A stretch of DNA of 51,972 bases from Acidobacteriota bacterium (lineage in GTDB: Bacteria; Acidobacteriota; Terriglobia; Terriglobales; Acidobacteriaceae): contig JAJYVF010000034.1 of NCBI GenBank assembly GCA_021792135.1, positions 1-51,972 on the forward strand, read 5' to 3'. The number at the start of each line of letters is the position of its first letter. Positions within the stretch are counted from its first letter, which is position 1. Below are positions 27,338 through 35,349 of this stretch, one piece after another. The notes under the pieces are model-generated. The model was not told the origin of the DNA. It worked only from the letters and a program-made list of their open reading frames with translations, and searched no databases. Made by a program: the position numbers and the translations under genes.

Positions 27338-28692
27338 AGTTCACGAATCGCATCCTCGAATCACCGTTTCTCATACGCAACCCGATCCGATTCCGCCGGG
27401 CTGCCCCGGGGCTCCTGCTGCTGCTCCTCTTTGCAGCGGCGTGCTGCGTCCATGCCCAGCCCGCTCCCCTGCCTCCCGGCACCAATGCCGGCGACGACCA
27501 GCAGAAGCCGGATCCTCTCGCCACGATCGAGAACGACATCGAATCGAGAAATTACGCGGCGGCCGCAGGCCGGCTGGACGTTTACCTCTCCGCGCACCCT
27601 TCCGATGCTCGCGCCCTCTTCGATCGCGGCTATGTCGAGGATGCCCAGGGGCATCCGGATGCCGCCGAGCCCTGGTACCGCAAGGCCATTGCCGCCAATC
27701 CCAAACAGTTTGAGTCGCATCTGGCTCTTGGCCTCATTCTTGCTGCCAAAGGCAATCCGGGTGCCCGCGATGAACTGGTCGCCGCCACTCAGCTCGAGCC
27801 CAACCCGCCCGATCCCGCCGCCAAGGCCCAGGCAGACCGTGCCCTGGCCCGTCTGCTGCTCTCCTCCGACCCCCAGGCGGCCCGCGATGCCCTGGTCGAC
27901 GCACTGAAGCTCACGCCGGAAACCCCGGCCGACACTCTCCTCACCGCCCAGATCGCCGACGCCGCCGGGGACAGTTCCATCGCCGAGGAAGCCTACCGCC
28001 GGTTCCTGAAGAGGGAGCCCGACTCAATGGAAGGCGTCACCGGCCTGGCTCATCTTTTCATCGCGCAGAAGCGCTACGCCGACGCGCAGCCGCTCGTGGA
28101 AACGGCCCTGCGCAGCAGTCCGGATGATCCCACCCTTAATGCACAGCTGGCCGCCATTCTCAACGCCCAGGGGAAGCAGGCCGAGGCCGTCTCCGTCCTG
28201 GCGAAGCTGCACCAGCTCGAGCCCGCGAATCGCGCCGTCACATCGATGCTGGCCGACGCCGATTTCCAGTCCGGCGATCTGGATCAGGCGGACTCTCTGT
28301 ACCAGCAGCTCCTCGCCGCTACTCCCAACGACCCAGGTCTCCTCGATTCCCACGGCCAGATCCTCATCCGACGGCAGCACTATGCCGAAGCTTTGGCGGT
28401 CTTCCGCAGGGTCGTTGCCGTCAACCCCGGCGATGTCGATGCATGGTCCGGGATCGCTTTTGCGGACTCCAAACTCCAGTTGTACCAGGACGAGCTGCAG
28501 GCGCTTTCCATGAGATCAAAATATGCCCCGGAAAACCCTGGTACTCTTTTTCTTCGGGCAACGGCATACGATAATCTCCATCAAAGAAAGGCAGCGGCGG
28601 ACTACTATCAGCTCTTCCTCGCCGCGGCCCAGGGTAAATTTCCGGACCAGGAGTGGCAGGCCCGGCACCGCCTTGTCGCCCTTACAAGATGA
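27334..28692 (+). CDS. Exported TPR-repeat protein
   Basis: About 452 residues. The N-terminus has basic residues and a hydrophobic run (LLLLLLFAAACCVHA), so it is probably exported; cleavage after VHA is likely. The rest is alpha-helical tetratricopeptide repeats, for example RALFDRGYVEDAQGHPDAAEPWYRKAIAANP and later copies with Ala/Leu/Tyr spacing, through to the C-terminus. TPR domains bind partner proteins; no function follows from this. The start is the TTG at 27334, overlapping the uvrA stop as TTGA, which suggests coupling. The ribosome-binding site is weak. Confidence 0.85.
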   Translation: MKFTNRILESPFLIRNPIRFRRAAPGLLLLLLFAAACCVHAQPAPLPPGTNAGDDQQKPDPLATIENDIESRNYAAAAGRLDVYLSAHPSDARALFDRGYVEDAQGHPDAAEPWYRKAIAANPKQFESHLALGLILAAKGNPGARDELVAATQLEPNPPDPAAKAQADRALARLLLSSDPQAARDALVDALKLTPETPADTLLTAQIADAAGDSSIAEEAYRRFLKREPDSMEGVTGLAHLFIAQKRYADAQPLVETALRSSPDDPTLNAQLAAILNAQGKQAEAVSVLAKLHQLEPANRAVTSMLADADFQSGDLDQADSLYQQLLAATPNDPGLLDSHGQILIRRQHYAEALAVFRRVVAVNPGDVDAWSGIAFADSKLQLYQDELQALSMRSKYAPENPGTLFLRATAYDNLHQRKAAADYYQLFLAAAQGKFPDQEWQARHRLVALTR

Positions 28693-28845
28693 ACGGTGCC
28701 CAGAGTCACGTTAAGCGTGATGTAGAGAGTGCGAACGCCTCGTCGCTGCCAAATTTTCGACGGCAGCACGGATGGAACGGTGCCGATGGCGCAAGGTGCG
28801 GGACTTGCGGTATCGTTTCGCGTCGCAACTCCCCGGAGGTGCGCC

Positions 28846-29295
28846 ATGCGGTTCGTTGCCATTGTTGCTGTCATCGTTCTTCCGGCATCGCTCGCCGGGG
28901 CCCATGGCATAGACAACCGTGTGCCGGATGCGCGGGAGCTGGCGAATCTTGAAGCCAGAGCCGCTACGGCCTCTCCCAGCGAACAGCCTTACATCTACGC
29001 CCAGCTGGTCCGCTCGATGACCGAAGTGGCCACTGCCGAATTCCAGGCCGGCGAAGCGCAGAAGGCCTCCGTTTCGCTGAAGGCCGCGCAGGGGTATGCA
29101 TCCAGAATCCAGATGAGCCTGTTCCGCGATGCCCGGAAGCTCAAGAATGCCGAGATCCTCATTCGCCATGCGGCCTTCCGTTTGCGCGAGCTGCTTACGG
29201 GCGCGCCGCTGGAGGAGCGCCCGACCCTCGAGGCCACCATCCAGCAGCTCAACCAGGTCGAGGCGGAGATGATGATGCAGGTCTTTCATCACTGA
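28846..29295 (+). CDS. Small exported protein of unknown function
   Basis: 149 residues from the ATG at 28846, with a strong GGAGG upstream. A signal peptide (MRFVAIVAVIVLPASLAGAHG in outline) is followed by a mostly helical, Ala/Glu/Gln-rich domain, with RELANLEARAATASPSEQPYIYAQ near its start and HH at the end. It resembles helical-hairpin secreted proteins common in acidobacteria but I cannot name a family. The 154-base gap from the TPR gene leaves room for its own promoter. Confidence 0.75.
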   Translation: MRFVAIVAVIVLPASLAGAHGIDNRVPDARELANLEARAATASPSEQPYIYAQLVRSMTEVATAEFQAGEAQKASVSLKAAQGYASRIQMSLFRDARKLKNAEILIRHAAFRLRELLTGAPLEERPTLEATIQQLNQVEAEMMMQVFHH

Positions 29296-30074
29296 CCCGC
29301 GCCGATCCGGCGGGAAATCGCCATCCGCTGCGCACCGGAAGCGCTGCAAATTTGCCTCTTTTCAAAGTGCGATCCACACCCTTTCAACAGCCCTCGCGCG
29401 CGGCAGACACAGTATTCACAGGGCGATAATAAGATGCGGTGCAAGAGGCATTCGGAAGTCACTCATTTCTTCGCCTGCTGTTCCCCATTTACATGCCCCG
29501 GCTCGGTTCCTATTCTGACGTGGCGTTTCGATAAGGAACGTCACTTTCGCCTTTTACTGAAAACTGAATCGGAACGGTAACAAAGCCCATTCGGCGCTGT
29601 TACGCTGCCCGCTGGACCTGCTTCCGCAAGCGGTGTAGACCGAAGCCGCAGTCGCTGCTCAGCCCTTCATCGCCGGCTGATCATCGCTGTTCCAGGTCAC
29701 AACCCGCCGCCTGCGGAATCGGGACACTGGTCCGGAGAAGATCGCCGGCATCCACGCGAGCTGAGCTGTTCCTGCAGACGACGGCTTCCGGAAGCCGCAG
29801 CTGCTGCGCACGCCATCCACTGACGGATTGCGCGCCGGCTGTCTGCCCCCGGGGAGAACAGCTCCTGCAGGAATGGCACAAGAGGGCCCTGGCGCCTGTT
29901 TCCGTTCCGCCGCAGCCCGCCGCCTGGCGGGAACGCGGCCTCGCGCGCTGCTTGCTGGGCATCGCGAGGCTGCCGGACAACCGGGCGCCTCGGCTGCGGC
30001 CCACGTAACCCGCGGTCGGGCGCACACAGCGGATGTGCGCCTTCTCAGCCGCTCACCTTGTGTCAGGGAGAAGA
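29296..30074. other. 779-base region without a supported gene
   Basis: Between the small exported protein and the receiver-domain gene. The left part (29350-29600) is relatively AT-rich with -10-like elements such as TAATAA near 29430; the right part is GC-rich. Open frames on both strands have biased composition, no ribosome-binding site and no recognisable motifs. I saw no tRNA or clear terminator. It may hold a small RNA or a decayed gene. Confidence 0.4.
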
Positions 30075-30521
30075 ATGAGACCGAAAAAAACCATCCTCTG
30101 TGTCGACGACAACGAACAAGCCCTGGCCGTCCGTAAGTTTCTGCTGGAAACTCGCGGCTATCGTGTGGTGACCGCCCTCTGCGCGGAAGAGGCACTCGAA
30201 CTCTTCCGGCGCGGCGGCATCGACCTTGTCCTCGGCGACCTGGTCATGCCCCGGATGGACGGCAATGAGATGGTGCGCCGCATGAAGGAGATTGCTCCGG
30301 AAGTTCCGGCGATTCTCATCAGCGGCAGCGTCAAGGCCTTCGACCGGGCTAACCGCGCCGACGCCTTCCTGCCCAAAGGAGCCTCGACGCCCGTGGAAAT
30401 GCTCGAACGCATCCGTGTCATGATCGCCCGCAAACGCGGACCCAGAAAAATTCTCCGCCCGGTTTTCACCCCGGCCCAGCCTGGCGTGTTTGAACCGGCT
30501 CCTCACCAGGTCGCCTCCTGA
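30075..30521 (+). CDS. Stand-alone receiver-domain response regulator
   Basis: 148 residues from the ATG at 30075, with GGGAGAAG just upstream. It is a CheY-like receiver: ILCVDDNEQ (acidic pair), the phospho-acceptor Asp in LVLGDLVMPRMDG, Ser in ILISGS and Lys in FLPKGA. There is no output domain; the last 35 residues are a short tail. No kinase gene is adjacent, so its partner is unknown; the LytS-type kinase at 42078 is distant. Confidence 0.88.
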   Translation: MRPKKTILCVDDNEQALAVRKFLLETRGYRVVTALCAEEALELFRRGGIDLVLGDLVMPRMDGNEMVRRMKEIAPEVPAILISGSVKAFDRANRADAFLPKGASTPVEMLERIRVMIARKRGPRKILRPVFTPAQPGVFEPAPHQVAS

Positions 30522-30613
30522 AGAGGGCGGGCCGTTGCCCGCCTCCGTTGCCAGACCGATGACGGCGCTGTCTGTCTGCGCCGTCGATGCCTGTCTCCGG
30601 AGCATTGTCCATT

Positions 30614-30619
30614 TACAAT
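30614..30619 (+). promoter_or_regulatory. -10 box TACAAT six bases before the ABC-ATPase GTG
   Basis: TACAAT, six bases, then the GTG at 30626. The predicted transcription start coincides with the start codon. There is no Shine-Dalgarno. Confidence 0.5.
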
Positions 30620-30625
30620 CGAGCC

Positions 30626-31339
30626 GTGGAACCGATGATCCGCGCCGAGAACCTCGGCAAAGTCTACCGTTCTGGAAGGCTTGAAGTCCCGGCGCTCCGC
30701 GACGCCACTTTCTCCGTCAGTCCGGGAGAGTTCGTCAGCATCGTCGGTCCTTCGGGCAGTGGCAAGTCCACCCTTTTTTACCTGCTTGGCGGCCTTACCC
30801 GTGCCACCAGCGGCAAGGTGTTTATCGGGGGCATCGACTTCTCGAACCTTGGCGATGCCGAGCGTACCCGCATGCGGCGTGCCCGCATCGGCTTCATCTT
30901 CCAGAGATTCAATCTGCTGCCCACCCTCTCGGCCCGCGGCAACATCGAGATCGCCCGGGAGATCGCGGATCGCAGTGAGCCGATCGATCCTCAGTTCCTC
31001 ACGCATCTGACCGAAATGCTGAACATAGCCGGCCGTCTCGATCACCGGCCCGCCGAGATGTCCGGAGGCGAGCAGCAGCGCGTCGCCATTGCCCGGGCTC
31101 TGATTACCCGTCCCGCCATCGTGCTTGCCGACGAGCCCACCGGGAACCTCGACACCGAGAACTCCGACGCCGTGCTCGAGATGCTCCGCCGCTCGAACAG
31201 GGAATTCAACCAGACGGTGCTGATGATCACGCACAACCCCGAAGCCGCGGCCATCGCCGATCGCATCATTCATATGCGCGATGGGCAAATCCGCGGCATT
31301 GAGCCAGGTAAGGGCAGCATCGCGCCCCACGTCTGGTAA
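30626..31339 (+). CDS. ABC transporter ATP-binding protein, LolD/MacB type
   Basis: 237 residues from a GTG at 30626 (an ATG at 30635 is the alternative). Walker A GPSGSGKST, Q-loop FIFQRFNLLPTLSARGN, signature SGGEQQRVAIARAL, Walker B IVLADEPTGNLDTE and H-loop ITHN. The spacing and the ADEPTGNLD sequence place it in the LolD/MacB/FtsE group, which drives lipoprotein release, efflux or division. No permease is adjacent, which is unusual for this group. The TACAAT six bases upstream suggests a leaderless mRNA. Confidence 0.92.
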   Translation: MEPMIRAENLGKVYRSGRLEVPALRDATFSVSPGEFVSIVGPSGSGKSTLFYLLGGLTRATSGKVFIGGIDFSNLGDAERTRMRRARIGFIFQRFNLLPTLSARGNIEIAREIADRSEPIDPQFLTHLTEMLNIAGRLDHRPAEMSGGEQQRVAIARALITRPAIVLADEPTGNLDTENSDAVLEMLRRSNREFNQTVLMITHNPEAAAIADRIIHMRDGQIRGIEPGKGSIAPHVW

Positions 31340-31490
31340 AGCCCGCACGAGGTTACCTGCCGAGGGTGTCAATCAACGCAGGTTACAGATGAACTGCATG
31401 TCAATCTGCGCCTCGATGCGAAATCGACATTACTGCGCATCTTTACGCGTTAGAATTATGCAGGGCCAGTTTGGGCAAAAGCCAACAATG

Positions 31491-32474
31491 GGCACACCAA
31501 TACATCCGCACCCAGAGATCGCTGAAAGCGCAAAGAACGGATCGAATGGATCGAACGGGTCGCCAGCCAGCATTCATGACCTGTTGACAGAAAAACCCAA
31601 TGAGGCGACGCGCGGGCTCGATACCCGCTCCGCTCTCGAGATCGCGCGCATCATCAACCAGGAAGACCAGAAGGTTGCCGGCGCAGTCAGAAAAGCCATC
31701 CCCGAGATCGCCCAGGTGATCGATATGGTGGCTCATGCCCTGCGCGAAGGCGGGCGCCTGATCTATGTCGGCGCCGGCTCCAGCGGCCGCCTTGCTGCCC
31801 TCGACGCCTGCGAGATTCCCGCCTACTTCTCCACCAGCCCGCAGACCGTCCAGTACATCATGGCGGGCGGCCCGAAAGCTCTGGCCTCTCCGGTCGAGGT
31901 GAACGAGGACTCCGAGGATCTGGGCAAGCGCGACATCGCCCGCCGCCGTCCCAGCCGCAAGGATGTCGTCATCGGGCTCTCTGCCAGCGGCCGCACCCCG
32001 TACGTCGTCGCCGCTGTGGCCTACGCTCGCGCCCTCGGCGCCAAAACCGCCTGCATCACCTGCAACCCCTCTGGGCCCCTGTCAAACGCCGTGGACATCG
32101 CCGTCGTTGCCGAAGTTGGCCCGGAAGTGATCTCCGGTTCCACCCGCATGAAGGCTGCCACGGCCCAGAAGATGATCACCAATATGATCACCACCGGAGC
32201 CATGACCCGCCTGGGCTATGTGTACGAGAACCTGATGGTTAACGTGCACATGCACAACTCCAAGCTCATCGAGCGCGGTATCGGCATTCTCATGCGGGCC
32301 TGCGATGTGGGCCGCGAGCAGGCCGTCGAGGTCATTAAGTCCGCCGGGCGCAGCGTGCCGGTAGCTCTGGTGATGCTCAAAGCCAATGTCGACAAGCCCG
32401 AAGCCGTCCGCCGCCTTGCGCGCGCTCAGGGCAATGTCCGCCGCGCCATTGAAGATGCCGTGATGGACGTCTGA
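31491..32474 (+). CDS. murQ: N-acetylmuramic acid 6-phosphate etherase
   Basis: Cleaves the lactyl ether of MurNAc 6-phosphate to give GlcNAc 6-phosphate, in cell-wall recycling. About 327 residues. Family motifs: GAGSSGRLAALDACEIP, VIGLSASGRTPYV (SIS phosphate-binding), and EVISGSTRMKAATAQKMITN. The N-terminus has a short repeat (NGSNGSNGS) before the conserved start of the fold, LLTEKPNEATRGLD. I chose the ATG at 31491; an ATG at 31458 lies only one base after a TAGAAT box, so it would be outside the transcript. No anmK or kinase gene is adjacent. Confidence 0.93.
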   Translation, partial: GTPIHPHPEIAESAKNGSNGSNGSPASIHDLLTEKPNEATRGLDTRSALEIARIINQEDQKVAGAVRKAIPEIAQVIDMVAHALREGGRLIYVGAGSSGRLAALDACEIPAYFSTSPQTVQYIMAGGPKALASPVEVNEDSEDLGKRDIARRRPSRKDVVIGLSASGRTPYVVAAVAYARALGAKTACITCNPSGPLSNAVDIAVVAEVGPEVISGSTRMKAATAQKMITNMITTGAMTRLGYVYENLMVNVHMHNSKLIERGIGILMRACDVGREQAVEVIKSAGRSVPVALVMLKANVDKPEAVRRLARAQGNVRRAIEDAVMDV

Positions 32475-32599
32475 GGCCGCCGTCGCCTGGGATCCTCCCT
32501 GAAAGAATCGCCGTCGGCAACCTCCCTGCCGCTATACTCACCGCAGCGCCATACGCTGGGCGTTTTCGCCTTTCCGTCAGCCGGGGGCAGGTCTGCGCA

Positions 32600-32866
32600 A
32601 TGGCCGCAAAGGATTCTGCCTTGCTCGCTTCTCTCCGCTTCCTCTGGACCGCGACCAGTGGCCATCGTCTTCGGCCCTGGCGCAGCGAATACATCAAGTG
32701 GCGGATCGAAACCTACTCCGGCCTGCATGCCGACCAGCTTCAGGCTCGCGATGTTCTCGCCTTCTTCTGGCGGGAGAAGGGGAATCTCCTCCGCTTCCTC
32801 CACTGGATCGACAGAATGGAATCCTGGAAGCGGGCTGGGCAGCAAAGGCCGGAAAGGGGAGACTGA
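32600..32866 (+). CDS. Small protein of unknown function upstream of the GH10 gene
   Basis: 88 residues, rich in Trp and Arg (RPWRSEYIKWRIETYSGLHADQL is the core, followed by FFWREKGNLLRFLHWIDRM). No signal peptide. A GGGGGCAGG lies upstream of the ATG, and TATACT at about 32532 is a plausible -10. The stop is three bases before the GH10 TTG, so the two may be translationally coupled. The core reads like a conserved small acidobacterial protein, but I cannot name the family. Confidence 0.65.
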   Translation: MAAKDSALLASLRFLWTATSGHRLRPWRSEYIKWRIETYSGLHADQLQARDVLAFFWREKGNLLRFLHWIDRMESWKRAGQQRPERGD

Positions 32867-32869
32867 AGG

Positions 32870-34093
32870 TTGGGCACACGCCGGGAGTTTCTGAAGAATG
32901 CAGCATCAGCGGCAGCAGCAGGCGGAATGGCGGCGATCCTGCCTGCCGGTTGCCATAAACACGCCGTCGGCACCGCGCTCCGCGGAGGGGCCCCAACTCT
33001 GGTGGAGATGACCGGCCCCCGCTCCCTGCGCGCTCACGCCGCCGCTCATCATCTGCTGGTCGGCTGCGCCGTGGCTCCCGAGCATCTGGACGGCGAACCG
33101 CAGTACGCGAAAACCGTCGCCGACCAGGCCAGCATTGTCGTCCCGGAAAACTCCATGAAATGGGCCGCTCTCCGGCCCACCCCCGATCGCTTCGACTTCC
33201 GCGGCGCCGACGATGTGGTCGTCTTCGCGCTGACGCACGACCAGAAGATCCGTGGTCATAATCTCTGCTGGCACGAGGCCCTCCCTGCCTGGTTTGAAGC
33301 CGCCGTCAACCGCGATAATGCCAGCCGGGTTCTGACGGAACATATCCGCATCGTCGCCGGCCGCTATGCCGGCAAGATTCATTCCTGGGACGTGGTGAAC
33401 GAGGCCGTCGATCCGAAGAGCGGCCGTCCCGACGGCCTCCGCCAGTCTCCGTGGCTCGAGCTGATCGGACCGGAGTACATCGAACTCGCCTTCCGCGCCG
33501 CCCGCGAGGCCGATCCCGCGGCCCTGCTCACCTATAACGATTACGCCATCGAACTCGACACCCCCGAGCAGATCGAGAAGCGCGGCCAGGTCATGATGCT
33601 CGTTCGCCGCCTGCGCGCCCGCGGCGTGCCCATCAACGCTGTCGGTGTCCAGAGCCACCTCTCGGCCGGCGAAACTCCCGGCGCCGGCCTTCAGCACTTC
33701 GTCCGCGAGCTTCGCGCCATCGGCCTGCAGGTGTTTATCACCGAGATGGACGTCAACGATCGTTCTGTCACCGGTGATGTGGCCGATCGCGATGCCGCCG
33801 TGGCCCACATCTATCGCGATTACCTCACCATGATGCTCGCCGAGCCCAACGTCACGGCAGCCCTCACCTGGGGTATCACCGACCGCTACACCTGGCTCAA
33901 CCTCCCGAAGTACGCCCGCGCCGACGGCAAGCCCCAGCGCCCGCTCCCCTTCGACGCCGACTACAACCCCACCCCGGCCTTCTTCGCCGAACGCGATGCC
34001 ATCGACAGCCGCCGAGTCGCTACATCGGCCGTCCCGTCCGATTCCTACGCCCCGTTTCGCCCCGGTGCCGGGCCGCGGATCGAGGAAGAGTGA
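32870..34093 (+). CDS. GH10 endo-beta-1,4-xylanase, predicted Tat lipoprotein
   Basis: 407 residues from the TTG at 32870. The N-terminus TRREFLKNAASAAAAGG is a twin-arginine signal ending in a lipobox, LPAGC, so the enzyme is probably exported folded and anchored by lipid at Cys28. The GH10 barrel shows MKWAALRPTPDRFDF, HNLCWHEALPAWF, the acid/base Glu in WDVVNEAVD and the nucleophile in FITEMDVND. It should cut xylan or related beta-1,4 polysaccharides outside the cytoplasm. GGGGAG lies about nine bases before the TTG. No other xylan gene is nearby. Confidence 0.93.
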   Translation: MGTRREFLKNAASAAAAGGMAAILPAGCHKHAVGTALRGGAPTLVEMTGPRSLRAHAAAHHLLVGCAVAPEHLDGEPQYAKTVADQASIVVPENSMKWAALRPTPDRFDFRGADDVVVFALTHDQKIRGHNLCWHEALPAWFEAAVNRDNASRVLTEHIRIVAGRYAGKIHSWDVVNEAVDPKSGRPDGLRQSPWLELIGPEYIELAFRAAREADPAALLTYNDYAIELDTPEQIEKRGQVMMLVRRLRARGVPINAVGVQSHLSAGETPGAGLQHFVRELRAIGLQVFITEMDVNDRSVTGDVADRDAAVAHIYRDYLTMMLAEPNVTAALTWGITDRYTWLNLPKYARADGKPQRPLPFDADYNPTPAFFAERDAIDSRRVATSAVPSDSYAPFRPGAGPRIEEE

Positions 34094-34188
34094 CAGGGAG
34101 ATCAACAACAGCCAGCCGTATTGCTTGCTCGCCGTTCCATCGGGCATCGCGCCCGAAAGGAACCTCGCCGCGGCCAGCGGCTGTCTGA

Positions 34189-34194
34189 TCTAAT
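34189..34194 (+). promoter_or_regulatory. -10-like box TCTAAT six bases before the VWFA gene
   Basis: TCTAAT matches TATAAT at five of six positions and is six bases from the ATG at 34201. GGAAGA in the spacer could also act as a ribosome-binding site, so leaderless status is uncertain. Confidence 0.35.
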
Positions 34195-34200
34195 GGAAGA

Positions 34201-35331
34201 ATGAACTGCACCCGGGCCGGATGGATGCGCAATTTACTGCTGCTTTTGGTCGCATCGGCCGCGTCTCTCTGCTTTGCCCAGGAGCCTTTTCCCGGCGAAC
34301 CAGCTCAGCCAGCCCAGACGCAGCAGCCCCAGCCCCAGAGGCCTTCGCCGCCGCCGCCTGGTGTGCCGCCGTCTGTTCAGTATTTCCCGCCCGACCCGAA
34401 CCTCAAGATGCCGACCTTCCGCGTCAGCACGACTGTTGTGGTCGTTCCTACGCTGGTCGAGACGAAGGGCGGCGAGATCCTCTACGGCCTCAAACCCAGC
34501 GCCTTCTCCATCTTCGATAACGGTGTTCCGCAAAAGGTCCACGTGGACGACGATCTCGACACCCAACCTGTCTCCCTGGTCGTTTGTGTCGAGCGCGGCC
34601 GCGACGCCCCCATGGAGTTCGACAAGCTCGCCCACCTCGGCCCGCTCCTCGACCTCTTCACCGCGGGTGGCCGCGGCTCCGTGGCGCTCGTCGCCTTCGA
34701 CTCTCACCCGACCTGGGTCGAGCCCTTCAATCAGGACACCACCGATATCGCCCACGACCTCGCCAGCATGCCGCCCGGCGACGGCGGCGCGGCCATCCTC
34801 GACGCCGTCGGCTACTCCGTGAACCTGCTCGAGCAGCAGCCTCCCGACCATCGCCGCGTGCTGCTCCTCATCAGCGAATCCCGCGACCACGGCAGCCACC
34901 ACTTCACCATGCCCCAGCTTGTCGAGCGCATCGGCACCAGCAACACCCTGGTCCTCAGCCTGGTCTTCTCCCCGTCAAAGGCCGAGCTCATCGACTGGGG
35001 CCGCGGCAACACCGGCGGCGGCACCGAGATGAACATCCTCGCCCCGCTGATGATGACCATGAACGCCATGCGCCGCAACACGCCGAAGACGCTGGCCTCC
35101 CTGAGCGGAGGCGAATACGCCCCCTTCACTCGTGACAGGGCTTTCCAGGCCCGGGTGGCCGAGGTGGCCAGCCACGCCCGCAATCGCTATATCCTCAGCT
35201 TTCATCCCTCGGATCTGACGCCCGGCCTGCACACCATCCAGGTGAAACTCACCCAGGACTACGGCGCTCGCATCATTGCCCGCAACAGCTACTGGGCTAT
35301 CCTCCGCGATGAAGATCATCCTGTGCCATAG
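34201..35331 (+). CDS. Exported VWFA-related acidobacterial-domain protein
   Basis: 376 residues. A signal peptide (hydrophobic LLLLLVASAASLCFA) is followed by a Pro/Gln-rich linker and a von Willebrand factor A-like domain of the type named VWFA-related Acidobacterial domain: STTVVVVPTLVETKGG, FSIFDNGVPQKVHVDDD, VSLVVCVERG, and RYILSFHPSDLTPGLHTIQVKL. These proteins are very common in acidobacteria and uncommon elsewhere, and no function is established. The MIDAS metal motif is not intact (VVCVERGRD where DxSxS would stand). Confidence 0.9.
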   Translation: MNCTRAGWMRNLLLLLVASAASLCFAQEPFPGEPAQPAQTQQPQPQRPSPPPPGVPPSVQYFPPDPNLKMPTFRVSTTVVVVPTLVETKGGEILYGLKPSAFSIFDNGVPQKVHVDDDLDTQPVSLVVCVERGRDAPMEFDKLAHLGPLLDLFTAGGRGSVALVAFDSHPTWVEPFNQDTTDIAHDLASMPPGDGGAAILDAVGYSVNLLEQQPPDHRRVLLLISESRDHGSHHFTMPQLVERIGTSNTLVLSLVFSPSKAELIDWGRGNTGGGTEMNILAPLMMTMNAMRRNTPKTLASLSGGEYAPFTRDRAFQARVAEVASHARNRYILSFHPSDLTPGLHTIQVKLTQDYGARIIARNSYWAILRDEDHPVP

Positions 35332-35349
35332 GCGGCATACGGTTCGCCA

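Noticed and set aside
29659-30195. A 178-codon minus-strand open frame in the large gap
   Set aside because: It runs antisense into the receiver-domain gene, has no ribosome-binding site, and is a low-complexity Arg/Pro/Ala sequence.
31545-31566. Short tandem repeat of about nine bases near the murQ start
   Set aside because: It encodes an Asn-Gly-Ser repeat in a flexible N-terminal tail; no sign of a regulatory or phase-variable repeat.
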